From: Lactifluus volemus
Taxonomy: Eukaryota; Basidiomycota; Agaricomycetes; Russulales; Russulaceae
Length of the DNA stretch: 64,000 nt
NCBI GenBank assembly: GCA_022376515.1
Contig: WTXI01000005.1
Coordinates: 682,001-746,000 of the forward strand
Reading direction: 5' to 3'
Shown here: in pieces, positions 44,827 to 57,499 of the stretch
How positions within the stretch are numbered: the stretch's first letter is position 1
How the letters are laid out: every line of letters begins with the position of its first letter
The notes under the pieces: model-generated
Databases searched by the model: none
What the model was told of the DNA's origin: nothing
Seen by the model: only the letters and a program-made list of their open reading frames with translations
Made by a program: the position numbers and the translations under genes

Positions 44827-47800
44827 ATGTCGATGAAAGCTGTAAGCTATTTTTGGAGTAAAAAGATCTAATCGCACACCTGATGAAAGGAAACCTTCAT
44901 CTTCTCCCTCACAGATCGTGAAAAGTTGGTAATATGTGGATCATCTCAAAATACATCTAAAAACAACCCTCCTTGTTTTCCGCAGGCGTCATCTCTGGAG
45001 ACTCCCTTGTCCTTCGTGGTCGTCCAGGACCCCAGGGGCAGCCGCCTAAGGAAAGGTGAGCTCGTCAATGTCGCATTGTCTATAAGCCTGACCAGTGCTA
45101 CAGGATTCTACATCTAGCGGATGTTCGTCACCCAGGCTAGGAAACGCATCTAGGGAAGATGAAGTAAGCCTTTCTGTCTACCGCGTATTCCTGGCTCATG
45201 GTTGTTGCTTTGCAAGCCGTGGGCGTATGAAGCGCGCGATTTTTTGCGCACCCTCGCAGTCGGCAAGGAGATCACGTTTACCTCTTCACATCAACTTCCT
45301 CCCGGAGAGGGAGATATACCCCGTGATCTTGGAAATGGAGAGGTCAACGGTGTTGACATCACGAATGAATTGCTACTGAATGGCTGGGCTAAAGTGAAAG
45401 ATCTCAAGCGCGAACCGACCGAGGATGACCATCGACGGAAAAGTCTCGAATCCGAAGCCAAGTCTGCTGGTCGTGGTCAATGGAATCCTCACGGGCCAAA
45501 AGTGAGTATTTTCATTCTTTGGCTTCAATTGCAATCTTCATCTTTCTCTAGGCTCGGCAGGTCATCCACAACATGCCTTTGGAGTCGCAAGCATTCATCA
45601 CTGAATGGAAGGGGAAGCAACTAGATGGTACGAAAACTGACCTCTCATATCCACATCCAAAACTAGAGATACTCTTTCACTAGCTATCGTCGAGTCTGTT
45701 CGGGATGGAACCACGCTCCGGGTTCGCCTCTTGATGCCCGATGGCGAACATCAATTCGTCAACATCACCCTTGCAGGGGCACGAAGTCCACGCGTAGCAT
45801 CTAAGCAAGGTGAAACATCTGAACCATGGGGAGACGAAGTAAGTCGTTGTGGATGTGTACCACGTAGACGCTGATCTCCAAACCGTATAGGCCAAGTATT
45901 TCACCGAATCGCGTCTACTTCAACGTGCTGTCAAAGTCCAACTTCTCTCGCTACCTACCGCGACTGCCACGCCATTCCAGACCAACGGCAGTAGCGCACC
46001 CGTGCCTGCAAGCATATTCATTGGCAACGGTCGGTTACTCTTCTTCGCTCCCGAATCTCTACCCTTTCGTGCTTACATCGACTGCCCTCCTAGTTATCCA
46101 CCCTGTGGGTAACATTGCCGAGTTCCTTCTCGCAGCTGGGCTTGCGTATTTCGTAGAATGGCACTCGGGAATGTTAGCACCTTATGGCGGTTCCGAGAAG
46201 CTGCGCGCTGCGGACCGCGCTGCAAAGGAGAAACGCGTTTGTTTACATGCGAACGTGCCGATGCCTTCTGCCATTGGCAGATCAACATCGGGAACAGCTC
46301 ATAGCACGGCGCGGGAATTAGAGGGGACTGTCATACGCGTCTGGTCTGGAGATCAGATTTCAATCGCAACAAAAGATGGTAAAGAGCGGAGAGTACAATT
46401 GAGCTCGACGCGCGGACCCAAGTGCGCACTCGCTGAGCTCTAGTTCAGGTTGCATGCTGATCCTCAGGTGGTGGACAGGCTGTCAGACTCAAAGCAAGCC
46501 TACTACGCTCAAGAGGCTCGTGAATTCCTCCGGAAAAAGTTGATTGGCAAGCATGTCAAAGTCCACGTCGACTTCATCCGCCCTCGCGAAGGCGAGTATG
46601 GGGAGCGTGAATCTGTGACCATCCGTGTCGGAAGCCAAAATGCGTGGGTTTTCAAGTCTTTGCCTTGAGGTTTGGCATAACTTATATTTGGCAGCAACGT
46701 CGCGGAGCAACTCATCGAAAAAGGACTCGCCAGTGTGGTGAGACACAAACGTGATGACGAGGACCGTTCACCAGATTATGACAAGCTGATGGCTGCGGAG
46801 CAAACGTCAGTGCAATGATCGTATGTTCTGTGTTGTGAGGAGCTCACCGACCTCTTGTTCTACCAGTGCTGCGACAGAGGGGCGGGGAATTCACTCCGGA
46901 AAGGAGCAACCAATACCTAAACCACCTCTGAACCTGTCGGAGACTGGCAAATTCGCCTCTCAATTTTTGAGCGGCTTTAAGCGACTAGGTCGAATGCCGG
47001 CAGTCGTTGACTACGTTGCTGCTGGTTCACGATTCAAGTAAGCCCCCAGTCATGTCGACTTTTTTTTTCGTTTGACCGAACATCACGCATAGGATCTTCC
47101 TCCCCAAAGACAATCAGGTACTCACTCTCGTACTTGGCGGTAAGTGCCACTCTACGTTTGAGCGTTTTTTTTTCCCCTAAAAAACTTATCCAATAGGGAT
47201 CCGCGCTCCCCGAACTGCGCGCAACGCATCCGAAAAAAGCGAACCTTATGGTACCGAGGCTGCCGAGTTTGCAACACGGCGTTACATGCAACGTGACGTG
47301 GAGATCGAGATCGAGACAACCGACAAGTCTGGCGGGTTCATAGGTGCACTGTATCTCAACAAGAACGAAAATGTTGCTGTCGCGCTTGTGTCCGAGGGCC
47401 TTGCGACCGTACACTCGTTCTCTGCAGACACGCTTCCTTGGTCAAAGCAGTTATATGATGCTGAGGTAGGTAATCGAATGACTTCTTTGGGGTGAACAGT
47501 CCACCTTGACAACTCGCCCAGGAAGAGGCAAAGAAAGCCCGGCGAAACGTAAGCCATACTTTCAATTTTTGCCTTCGCCACCGCTTGCTGAATTTGGGGC
47601 AGATCTGGTCTGATTATGATGATGCTGCCGCGAAGCAAGAAGAAACTGAAGCCGAGGAAGACTTTGGCGCCCGAAAAGCGGAATACATCGACGTCATCAT
47701 CAGCGATGTCCGGTCCAAGAATGGGTTTAACTTTTCGGTACAGATCCTCAACACGGAAGGTACGCGCGGATAATAATAAAAAAGTTCACGGCTCCCTTGT

Positions 47801-48557
47801 CTCATTCTCTCGGCCAATGTATACACTAGGGATCGCATCGCTCGCGCAGCTCATGCGTGACTTTTCTACTCATCACAAAGGCACCGCGCCTCCACCCGGT
47901 TTTGCGCCGAGAGCTGGCGATCTCGTAGCAGCCAAGTTTTCTGATGGCGCTTGGTACCGTGCAAAGATTCGTCGCGCATCGCCCGTCAAGCGTGAGGCCG
48001 AAGTCACCTTTATTGACTACGGTAACCAAGATACGATCGGATTTGCCGACATGCGGCCTCTGGACGCTAAATTCCGCAAGCTACCTGGACAGGCCCGTGA
48101 CGCTCGTCTCAGGTGCGTGCGCAATTTAGTCTCTCAAGCTTTTGATTCTTACAAAGACGTGTTCATTTTTTTTTTTTTGTATATCGTAATTTTGCAGTTT
48201 TGTGAAACTCGTCGGCGAGGAGAGCGAGTATCGGCAAGATGCGGTAGACCGCTTCCGACAGTTGTGCGACGGGCGCAAGCTAGTTGCCAATGTCGACCAC
48301 AAGGAGGGAGGCTCTGGCTCCGCGATGCTCCTTCACTTGCGGCTCATCGACCCGGCAGATCCGGTGACGACGGAAGACCCGCTGGCGTCGATCAATGTGG
48401 ACCTGGTGCGCGAGGGTCTCGCGTCTGTCGACCGCAAGGGGTGCAAGTACCTCGGATCGTACCCGCAGGTGCTCAAAAAGCTGCAAGGGCGGTCGCTGGA
48501 GCGAAGCGTGACCGATTTGGGATGTTTGAGTTTGGGGATGTTGAAGAGGATGAATGA
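44827..48557 (+). CDS. SND1: Tudor staphylococcal nuclease (Tudor-SN, SND1)
   Basis: RNA-binding scaffold of stress granules and RNA decay. About 16 exons from ATG 44827 (MSMKA). Four staphylococcal-nuclease-like repeats: VISGDSLVLRGRPGPQG with RLGNASREDEPWAYEARDFL; then ESVRDGTTLRVRLLMPDGEHQ with GARSPRVAS; then RVWSGDQISIATKDGKERR with YYAQEAREFLRKKLIGKHV; then GSRFKIFLPKDNQVLTLVLG with TRRYMQRDVEIEIE. The Tudor core follows: GDLVAAKFSDGAWYRAKIRR and VTFIDYGNQDTI. A partial fifth SN repeat ends with the family tail RFGMFEFGDVEEDE. Two single-base gaps: near 45127-45133 and GGG 48487-48489. One apparent intron (46422-46448) is only 27 nt. Confidence 0.92.
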
Positions 48558-49283
48558 TAAGGAAGGGGCCGGTGGGAATGTGCGGAGGCTGCGGCTATAT
48601 GTGGCATGGATTCGTGGTGCCAGCGGTTTTGCTTTGGGACAAATTTAATGCAATGTTCGAGGCGGTGGCTTCACTTTGGGATTGTAAGGCTGTGCAAGGT
48701 GGACTTGGAGTCTAGATGGATCGAAGTGAATATCTATGTCTGAATGAAGAGATGATCGTAGTGCACTGGAATTGCTCTAGACTGAATTGAGCTACATTTT
48801 TGGGGTTTATTGGTGGTGCGCAGCCAGACTACCTCGAAAGAGGATATTCAACCACCTTGGCACTGGCCAATGGCAGGGCCGCAAAGATCTGCCAACGCCC
48901 AAGGGCCTAATATGTAAAGTCAACTGATCACCTCTGCTGCCCATACGTCAACATGGGTGAGAATTGCAACCGGGGAATGCAATTACTGCTGTGCGTAATC
49001 GAGAAGCATAGAGCGTCGGTTTGAGCACCGACAACGTGTGATACACGTTGAAAAGGGTCAACAAGCATCGTTATCGGCATCGGGGTCAGTACTAGACGCC
49101 CATTTTGAGGCTATCAAGGTCAGAAGAAGCGGACACTTCTGCTTACTTCTGACGTCCAACAAAAACGTTAGACCAACTCAAGCTATATTCGTTTTGTCTC
49201 CTCGTACTAATATCCCCTTGTAAAAAAACCTCAATCAACGCTACGTCACTCCTCCCCTTCACCTCACCCCACCACCACACACC
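48558..49283. other. Intergenic region
   Basis: 726 bp between SND1 and the next tandem gene. No coding frame with bias; CT- and AC-rich sequence just before 49284 is typical of a fungal 5' leader. Confidence 0.4.
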
Positions 49284-50467
49284 ATGAGCCCTGTTGCACC
49301 TACCGAACCCCTTCTTTACCCCCGTGTGACAATCGAAGATGCTTCAGACGAGGAGTGAGCGGTCCCTTCTCATCGGTGTTGTTGTACCCGCGAGGCTGAG
49401 ACTGATGCGACCCACCCCTTTCTCTACCAGGAGCATGATGTCTTATTTATCAGAACTGCGAATGGACCCTGAACCCGCTACACATTCATCCTCCCCCTTA
49501 CTCGCCCCTGCTCGCCCCCCATCCGTCGATGGCCAGCCAGACTCACCACGACAACGACGATCGCACGGAGGCCGCGGACACAGCCCAACGGGCAAATCAC
49601 GAGGTTCAGAATCCAAGTCGCGTGAGCGCGGAGGTCGACGTGCACGAACGAAGGACGAGGATCGTCCACGGCAGACTCGATGTGACTCTGATGCTGGCGG
49701 AGGAAGAGCGCAACTCTTCGAACCTCAAGGCGCTCCTACAGATCACACGTGATCGACTGGAGACGGAGACGCGGCGAGCCGATGCGGCGGAGAGCCGGGC
49801 GATGCTGGCCGAGGCGCGAACGCGGGAGGTGACCAGTCGGTCGACGACGGTCGAGCAGGCATCACATCGGAGTGAGCTGGATGCGGCGCGAGCGCAGGAG
49901 GAGACGAAGCGCGCTCAGATGCAGTTGGAGACCGCTGAGCGTGAGCTGAGGCGGGTAACCGCGGAGCTGCAGCGCGTGACGCGGCAGAAGGATGAGTCGG
50001 ACAATGCGGCGGCAAAGGCGCGGGACTTGGCGCGCAAATGGCAGTCGGCGTTGAGGGACTATCAGGCGCATGATGAAGGTCGGCAGGAAGGCATCCGGTT
50101 GGCTCTCATCAGGCGGTATGATGATGGCAGGGAGGACGGTTGGGAGGAGGGACACACCGAAGGGTGGGACGCTGGGAAGGAGGAAGGGTTCCTGGAAGGG
50201 CGGAAGACTGGATTCGAGGAAGGTCGGGAGATGGGTCGGAGAGAGGAACGTTTGGTCGTCAGGCCTAATCGTTGGAAGGATGTGCCTCCGAGGTCGTTTG
50301 AGGAAAGCGAGCGGGTGTATCCAGATAGGTCACTGTTCAGCAAGGCGAGAAGTGAGGTGCGTCGGAACCTCTTTTCCTGGGAAATGCATACGCTGATTGT
50401 TGATATGTTTCCATCCCATCCTCATCCCCATCCTCATCCGCGGCTGGCACACAACAGCAAAGCTTAG
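49284..50467 (+). CDS. Coiled-coil protein of unknown function
   Basis: Exon 1 (MSPVAPTEPLLYPRVTIEDASDEE) is followed by an 80-nt intron and a Ser/Pro/Arg-rich segment (SPRQRRSHGGRGHSPTGKSRG). A long Arg/Glu/Ala coiled coil starts at LDVTLMLAEEERNSSNLKALL (e.g. ETRRADAAESRAMLAEART, LETAERELRRVTAELQRV). The coil ends in Gly-spaced acidic-aromatic repeats: EDGWEEGHTEGWDAGKEEG, FLEGRKTGFEEGREMG. The coil and its repeat tail are shared with other agaricomycete hypothetical proteins; function unknown. The two parts lie in different frames and join if one base is added near 49675-49677. The coiled coil is GC-rich and free of introns. Confidence 0.65.
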
Positions 50468-50756
50468 AGCGGACTCGGACATGGGTGGAATCAATAGTGG
50501 ATGAATCAATTCATTCACATTCACCCAAACCAGCGGCAGCTTGGTTGAGGCGGACACCCGAACTCTTGTTGGATGAATGATAGAGTACATTTTTTAATAA
50601 TAACCATGTTAGCAACAGTAACCTTGCTTTTTGTCGAGATCTTTGCAGATTAATGTGATGTGATGATAAGTGGCACGAAATTGTGAGAAATTTACGGAAT
50701 TTGGAAATACCTTTTATAATGCTTGGTTCATTTCCTCCTCTTTAACAAATCATCCA

Positions 50757-51956
50757 ATGACCACCATCATCTCCACCACTCCCAGTGTACCCATCTCTCC
50801 AGGCGTAGGCGCGCGTAGAAAGGGCCCAAATCTCTTCCTACCTTACCTCCATCTGCCTTTAGTCCTCCCAACACTGGCGTATCTGACAACTTTCCTCTTC
50901 CCCCAAGTCCAAGCACAGTACATCCCGATCGCATAGTCGATATATGCGTCCGAGGATCAATCCCTGACTGGAAGAATCAGGCTCGGGGTTCCTTGAAGGC
51001 CGCGCGAGTGCTATTGTCCTGAAGGTTAACGAGAGTGAACTCGAAGGGTGCGGCTTTGTCGTCGTTTCCTCGGATTGATCGATTCAATGTTCATTTGACC
51101 ATCTAGGCTGAGTCAGAGGCATCTCAGGCGGGCGTATCTATCCTAGCCGTTCGATTCCGTTTAATTTGGACAGTGGGACGGTCCCTTCCATCCCCGCGAC
51201 CAAGTTTCCCGTCACCCTCTCGGCTTCGTTCAACGGCACGTCGGATGCGGCAGTCGCTGCTCTCAGTGCGGCGTTGAAAGCTGGTCACATCGTTGACATT
51301 GATGTGCCAGGATACGGAGAGGAGAATTGGGAGAAACTGGAAGACTTCTTGACAAAGGCCACATCTGATGCATCCGGCGCAGGTTTCATCATCCTGTGTG
51401 AGTAACTGGGTGTAAGCCTACTCCCTGTGTCGAGCGCTGATCTCAGACCATGACAGCCAATCTCCTACCCCACCCCATGACCTCGGGCTCCCCATCGTGA
51501 AATTACTCACCCACCCGACTTACCATTCCTATCAGTCGCACATCGCCACCTTCTCCCTCTTACCCAGAGTCTACCTCTCTTATACCCCTCCGACTTGGAA
51601 CGCACCCACGCCACCGACACCTCTATCTGATCAGGGTGTCGCCACCCCATCAAAGGAGAAGAAGGAGTGGAAGCGCCGGATCAAAATGTATTGTAAGCCA
51701 GATCCGCTCTTTTGTTGTCTCCCTTTGATAGGCTGACCCTTCTCTCAGTGGGCCCTGCTCTCGAAGCGTTCGGCTTTGAACGTATTCTCTTTGGCTCGTC
51801 ACCATCCCCAAGTTCTCACGCGTCTTCAAGCGCGGTGATTGGTACGAGATTGCTCGCGAGTCATTCGCGGAGATTGGTGTTGAACAGAGCAGCATCGATG
51901 CTGTCTTTGGTGGTACTGCACAACGTATATACTCCTCGTTGGAAGCAAGTGTTTAA
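50757..51956 (+). CDS. Amidohydrolase-like (TIM-barrel) protein, frame broken five times
   Basis: Reads as one protein only after filling five single-base gaps: CCC 50924-50926, GGGG 50985-50988, TTT 51160-51162, CCCC 51468-51471 and GG 51834-51835. Pieces in order: RKGPNLFLPYLHLPLVL, PDRIVDICVRGSIPDWKNQAR, FLEGRASAIVLKVNESELEG, SEASQAGVSILAVRF, FPVTLSASFNGTSDAAV, DVPGYGEENWEKLEDFL, HDLGLPIVKLLTHPTY, LEAFGFERILFGSSP and DWYEIARESFAEIGVEQ. The last ends with IDAVFGGTAQRIY. The C-terminal FGFERILFGS and VFGGTAxR pieces are those of amidohydrolase_2 relatives. A canonical N-terminal HxH is not seen, so catalysis is uncertain. Confidence 0.6.
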
Positions 51957-52111
51957 AGGAGCATCTTTGGACAAAATTGTTGTTATTGTTTTGTTGTTGC
52001 TGTTGTGGAGACTTTGAATTATAAATAAATTTGCTCGTTGGTCCATTGTTCGCGTCTCTCTCCTCAAATAGTGTCATGTTCCTACATTACAACTTGACAC
52101 ATTCATGACAG

Positions 52112-55045
52112 ATGCCCTCTCAGGAAGATTACGATAGTGATTACGATGCTAGACCAGAGGCTGGCAGGACAAAGCCACACTTGGACTCTGACGAATCGTA
52201 AGTTGCGAGTTGCACATCGTCTTTCCCTCACACCCAAGTCCTTCTTCCAGTGACAATGAAGACCTGCCCTCGGGCCCAAGGGTTAGTTTCCCTTCACACT
52301 CCCCCTTCCTCACTGCATTCAAAGCATGACCCACTAGCGCCGCCTTCTATTTCCCAATGACGATGCAGATGACGATGACGAACCACCGACGGCAGCCGAG
52401 GAAACCAAACAAGATTCCTCGGCCCCACCACGTTCTACCTCTGTCAATCCCATCATTCGCCAGCCAACCGCTTTTCTAGCCCCTGACTCAGACACATCAT
52501 CTGGTGGCCCGACGTTCAACAACAACAACAACAACAACAAGACTCCCATCCACGCCGCCGTGTCCGTCGAGGGAACGTCCATGTTCTGCGTCGAGGGCTA
52601 CGTGAACACCCCAGAACTCAGCGCTGGACGCGGCGGCGGGCTCAGCCAGGGCTTGCCGCAAACGGGCCGTACAAGTCGCTCTTCAGGGCGAGGTCAGAGT
52701 CGCGGGGTAGTAATAAACCGGTAGCGGTCGCGGTCGCCGACGCCGGTCTGCACGTCCTTGCCGAAGCGGCTCATCAATCGCCAGACGCGGCGCCCTCACC
52801 CACTTCGACCGTCTCACCTGCACCAGTTCCTGCGGCGCCCACGCAGAAGAAACGGACTGGTGGTAGTAGGAAACCGTCGCCATTGGTCGCGTCGTCCCCG
52901 GCGTCGTCAGTGGCACCTTTGGATGGAGGGGTCTTCGTAGCACAGCCTTCGCCGAAATCTTCTTCGAATCATCCGCACGTTGCTCTATCGCAGCGGCCCT
53001 CCCAACAAGCGAAGCCGCGGAGTGTTACTGCTAAGGGTAAATCGAAGGAGAAGACTCCACCTCCGACCGTCGCACCGCTTGATGGAAATAACCATCGCCA
53101 GCACGATGAACGGCCCGTCTTTTCACGTCAGCACCAATCTGGGCCCCCACCATCATCGGTTGTTGAATCCCGCGGAACTGAGTCGACGATGCGGCAGGCT
53201 CGTCCTCGGAATAGGGCGGGGACGAAGGAAATGGGTTGTACCCCACAATCCCCGGCACCCGTTAATGATAGTAACTATGATCATATGGAGGAGGATTACT
53301 ACTCTTCTTATTACGAGGCTGTGCCCTCCGACGCGAGCCATACTCCGGTTACACATGATGTTCGCGAAGGAGGTCAGAGCCTCAGTCCACCTCCGCAGAG
53401 GACCTGGGAACCCCCTAGACCGTCGTCGTCCGCCGTGAATGCTTACCCGGTGTCCACGCATACAACAAGCAAGGAGTCCTCTCCATCACTCATGGCAGAC
53501 TCGCGCCCCCGACGTTCGTCGACACCAAGTACCAAGCCACGCATGTTAACATTGCTTATCGAGGATCGGCGCAACGGGTCCGACGAACTCGCTGAAGTTC
53601 GTGTTCGTCTCAAGTTTGCTGAGGGCTACTTTTGGGCGGATGCCATAGAAGTATGCTCAGCTTTGCAAAGTGGACCGTCACGTATCGACGGTGGGGCTCT
53701 TACTACTCTGCACATCACTCACGTAATAAGATTTTTATATAGGTCCGGCTAAGCTGTTCACGATGCGGGGCAAGTACCGGCAGACATTTTTGCGTATATC
53801 TACCGATGGGGAAGAGACGAGCCAGTCTGCAAACTTGAAAGTCGAAGTCGATAAGACATTGTCGATTATCGTGGAGAGTGTTCGTACCCACCCATTGTGC
53901 TGACCCTGCCATAGCCTGCTCACCCAATCCCTCTTTTAGATCTCAGATTCTCGTGGGGTTTTACCTACGCCTACTTTGAGCTCAAACCCTAGTCCACTCG
54001 TTAGCATGGGCCCAGTTGTGCCAGTGTCGAACACGACTCATCCGCTCACACCCATGTCAAATGTCCTTGACCTGGAGGGCATCCCCGCAACCCCACTTAA
54101 TCTCGAAGAGCCTGGCCAGTGGGCTCTGGTGCCAGGAAGCGCAAGCGAGGGACAAGTGTGAGCCATATTCAACCCCCGCTGTTCGATTCTTCGGATGGCC
54201 GCAACCTCACGAGCCCGTTTGACGTGTCAGCACGAACCGTGCCTACTCCATACGAACACGACTCTCGTCCGCGCAAGTCTAGACGGAGCAACCCGCTGAT
54301 CACACCCTTCGATGGTGGTGGATACATGTCTGATTCGCCTCCAACGACGACCCTTCGTGCCCAACGAAAAGATCAGATTGCATCTAGCTCTCGTTTGCAT
54401 AGTAGTGCGGGTTATGAAACCGAGCCAAGCGTGCGTCCGTCTGGTGGTGAGACCATGGTCGTCGCTCAAGAACAACGTCACGGCGGTTCGGATCGTAGGA
54501 TACGCTCGTTGCTTCAGCCGCCTCCCACGCCCTCGGAGAGCGTCGCCCAGCGCATGCGTGACAAGGTCATCTCGTTTCTTCAAGATGACTTTATGCAGGA
54601 CGCTTCCAAGTGGAACGAATTTACGCGAGATCGTGCACAGATTGGATCGCTGAGCAACGTGATGTTGCTTAGGATATACTGGTTCGCGCAAGAGCAGGTG
54701 GATAAGTGGCTCGGCACGCGAGCCCCACCACATCTCAATTACAAGGAAGTAGAGATTGTGAGCTTTTTTTTTTTTTGGTTTGATGGACGTGTCAGATCGT
54801 TGACATTTCTTTGTCGACCTGCAGAGCGACATTCTTGCTGCGCTGGGAGTCACAAAGGAATGGTACCAGGAATGTCACGAGACGCTCTCGCTCGTGATCA
54901 CGTATGGGAACGGGGCGAACGGGGTGAAGACTCTCGCGCGGTCGCAGCCTGTCGGGATCGCGCACCGAAATCGCGTGCGGGAAGTTCGGGACCCACGGAT
55001 CTTGTCGTGCTGCTTCGCCAGGTGCACGAGGACTATTACAAATAG
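52112..55045 (+). CDS. Large disordered, probably nuclear protein of unknown function
   Basis: Acidic N terminus (MPSQEDYDSDYDARPEAG, DDADDDDEPP), a polyasparagine tract, then Pro/Ser-rich sequence. A conserved-looking globular segment follows: MLTLLIEDRRNGSDELAEV, RLKFAEGYFWADAIEVCSAL, KLFTMRGKYRQTFLRIS. Next is a Ser/Pro region with a bipartite-type basic patch (GARKRKRGTS, RPRKSRRS). The C-terminal helical domain reads AQRMRDKVISFLQDDFMQD, VMLLRIYWFAQEQVDKWLG, ILAALGVTKEWYQECHETL, ending RQVHEDYYK. Introns lie near 52199-52249, 52281-52338, 53691-53743, 53880-53939 and 54758-54824. Three gaps: GGG 52638-52640, GGG 54121-54123 and near 55008-55014. Its 3' end is partly duplicated at 58624. 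No family recognised. Confidence 0.6.
52518..52540 (+). repeat. AAC trinucleotide repeat encoding polyasparagine
   Basis: Seven consecutive AAC codons within the disordered N-terminal half of the gene at 52112-55045. Confidence 0.8.
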
Positions 55046-55755
55046 GTGAAAAGGGTTGATGGGGCCTACGATGGCCCAGGGAAAGGTAGAGGTTTCTTGT
55101 CTCAAAAGTGCTAAAAATGGGGACAAAGTGATGGCACTGGCAGGAATGGCTTGCTCAGCTTGCCCGACAAAAGTAGATGCTCCAACACAGAATGGTCTAG
55201 AACGAGCAATCGTGCAGTATGGTTACCAATCTCGCCATTGAACGCCGCTCTGTACACCAGAGCGTGACCTGACACCATGGCTTCATTTATGCCCACAAAA
55301 ATCCACAAGTCCAAGTCCAATTCTAGAATGTAGCGACAGCACTTGGCTGTGATGATGCGTTTGATTCAAAAGTTCCGCATGTGGTCTTTGGTAATTGGAT
55401 ATAACGATGACGGAGGTGATCGAGGTCTGGGAGGGCATGTTCCAAAGAGGAACCTCGGACCAGCCATTGCATGAGGAGCACCAGCTCGCTCGTCCATCCC
55501 CTGTTGTCCCCTTCATTTGACCTTTCCCCGCCACGACCATGCTTTCCTTCCATGAGTAACTTATATACATTAGCTTCTGTGCGCTCGATAGCTTCACTAC
55601 AATTTTTTTTGAGCAGTAGACCCCGGACCCCGCCGGATTCACCTCGGAACATCCACAACAATGGGGAAGTATGCATTGATGGCAAGGTATTGCACACCAG
55701 AAGGTTTGGCACAGACCTCCGTGACACGGGACAGATCCTATTCAAGCGTGACGCC
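54944..55755. repeat. Duplicated segment R, copy 1
   Basis: Comprises the last codons of the gene at 52112-55045 plus about 700 bp of downstream DNA. It recurs at 58624-59262 with obvious near-identity (for example the ATTACAAATAGGTGAAAAGG stretch at 55035 and 58646). Copy 1 has about 70 bp near 54966-55033 and about 100 bp near 55596-55700 that copy 2 lacks. No gene in it is convincing; a minus-strand frame 55775-55323 is open but without family traits. Confidence 0.8.
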
Positions 55756-56333
55756 AATATTGGCAGCGGATGCAAGGTCCCGGAGGTATAGTACGCCTAT
55801 CATTTTATACTCGATACATCACTCTTGTTGAGGGGGAAAGTTATGACCTAGTCATCTAAGAAGGCAAGCAGCGACAAAGAGTGATTGAGAGATGAATCTT
55901 AGCGGTGAGTATGAGAACTTTAGCTGGTGTGAGACTACGTTTCGTGAAATGTTTTGATGAAATGAAACTTAGCGGACAGTTGAGATGAGTTACGAATTAG
56001 AATGGAGCGGCGATCTCTTTAGCATAGCTTATATTTTGTAGGTCGATACAGTATGTACATTTTGGAGGCACAACTATCAAAAATGTACCACGTAAAGGAC
56101 AGGCGAACAGGTACGAAAGCAAAGGTCTAAAGGTCAGAAATCATACTCGAACTGAATAGAGGCAAGGAGGAACACAAAGAGATTTTGAAGATACATGCAC
56201 CACGACTCGTATTCACTTCAGCTACTGGAGGTGCAGTAATTTACATATCATCAAATCGAACTACAATCGCTTCTCATATGAAAAGTATTTTTGATTATGT
56301 TCGAGGGCGTTGTTAGCCTATGCAATATACCAG

Positions 56334-57443
56334 TTATTCAATTTCGAAAGAGTCAAAATTTGCACATACCAAATCTCTCAAGAGTCCTAGAACGAGCGCA
56401 AGGTTTTCCAAGTTCTCTCCCAAATTTAATCGTCTTGAAAAATGAAATTCTCCTTCTCTTCTGATGCGAGCAACTCGGCCTCGGCGTCCCGATGCCTTAG
56501 GAGACTTGTAGACAAAAAACGTCCACTGTTCTCCCGAGGTGATGCAACCTCGCATAACAGACAGCCTTACATGGATATAGGTATAAGTTAGTTGATTCAT
56601 GTCAAAATGGACGTACTCTTGTTCCTTGCAATGTGATGCTACCGTAAGTGCTGCCTGTGGGATAGCCTGTTCCATGTTGTCTTGCTCGGCTCTGATGACA
56701 GCCCCAGTGACCGACTCGTTGCGAAACATATCAAGGAGGTATTCAGCGGGAAAATCAAAAAATTCTTCTAAAACTGATGTCAGATGTGGAGAGAGAATAA
56801 GGAGTGGGCTTACTAGAGCCCTGTGATGAAAGTCGGATCAACAGGTAATCAATCACTCCGCTGAATGAATAGTTGTCGGGAGCCATCTCGAAAGTTGCCT
56901 CAACAGGAAATCCGGGTGCAATGTTCAACGTCTGTGCTTCATCGTGGACTGTCGAAGCGACACGCAACAATATGATACTGATCAACATTCGACGTCCGGC
57001 CTCAGTCTTACAGGTAAGAAAGCATGAGATAGGATGAACTCTGGCAGTTGACATTGGCTTACCATAAGACGGCTGCGCACGACTTTGATGAGCTGTACGA
57101 TGGCATCAAAAGAGAGACCGCTAGCCGCAGCAGGGGCTTTTCCCTCGGCCTCGATCTCACCCCTTTTATCCTCTGATAGGACGAGACCAACGCCAGAACA
57201 TATACCGACTTTCGCTAGGATATCCATGTCGATTTTCGAAAATGACGGTGTCTGAGAGTCAAGGTGTGCAAAGCTGTCAACCACTGCAAGCATCAAACAG
57301 TGGCAGAACGGACTGGCATTGTTTCCAAGTGATTGGTGTCTTCGGCTATGGGTACGGACGCTCTCCTGCCACGATAGGAGGCCATGGTTTCCTGACACAG
57401 AGTTGGGACTAAAGCGAAGATCTAAGCGAGGTTTCAATCCCAT
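56334..57443 (-). CDS. Cassette gene X2: fungal protein of possible PD-(D/E)XK-like fold
   Basis: Spliced minus-strand gene of about 300 aa. N terminus MGLKPRLDLRFSPNSV, then DSQTPSFSKIDMDILAKVG, SEDKRGEIEAEGKAPAAASG, LSFDAIVQLIKVVRS. After an intron: GRRMLISIILLRVASTVHD, FPVEATFEMAPDNYSFSGVIDYLL; after another: SVTGAVIRAEQDNMEQAIPQAAL, ASHCKEQEY. Last exon: MRGCITSGEQWTFFVYKS and LNLGENLENLALVLGLLRDL. The order acidic-core strand (SGVIDYLL), charged strand (VIRAEQDN), glutamine helix, RGCITxGxxWxFF and a C-terminal helix recalls PD-(D/E)XK-like proteins expanded in agaricomycetes. The catalytic E-x-K is not clearly present. The function is unknown. Confidence 0.5.
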
Positions 57444-57499
57444 AGCGTCAGACTAAGCTACCATTTTCAAAGTACTCGTTGACATCGTTAGCCTGTACG

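Noticed and set aside
55323..55775. Gene in segment R (150-codon minus frame)
   Set aside because: The frame is not kept in the second copy at 58624-59262 and there are no family traits.
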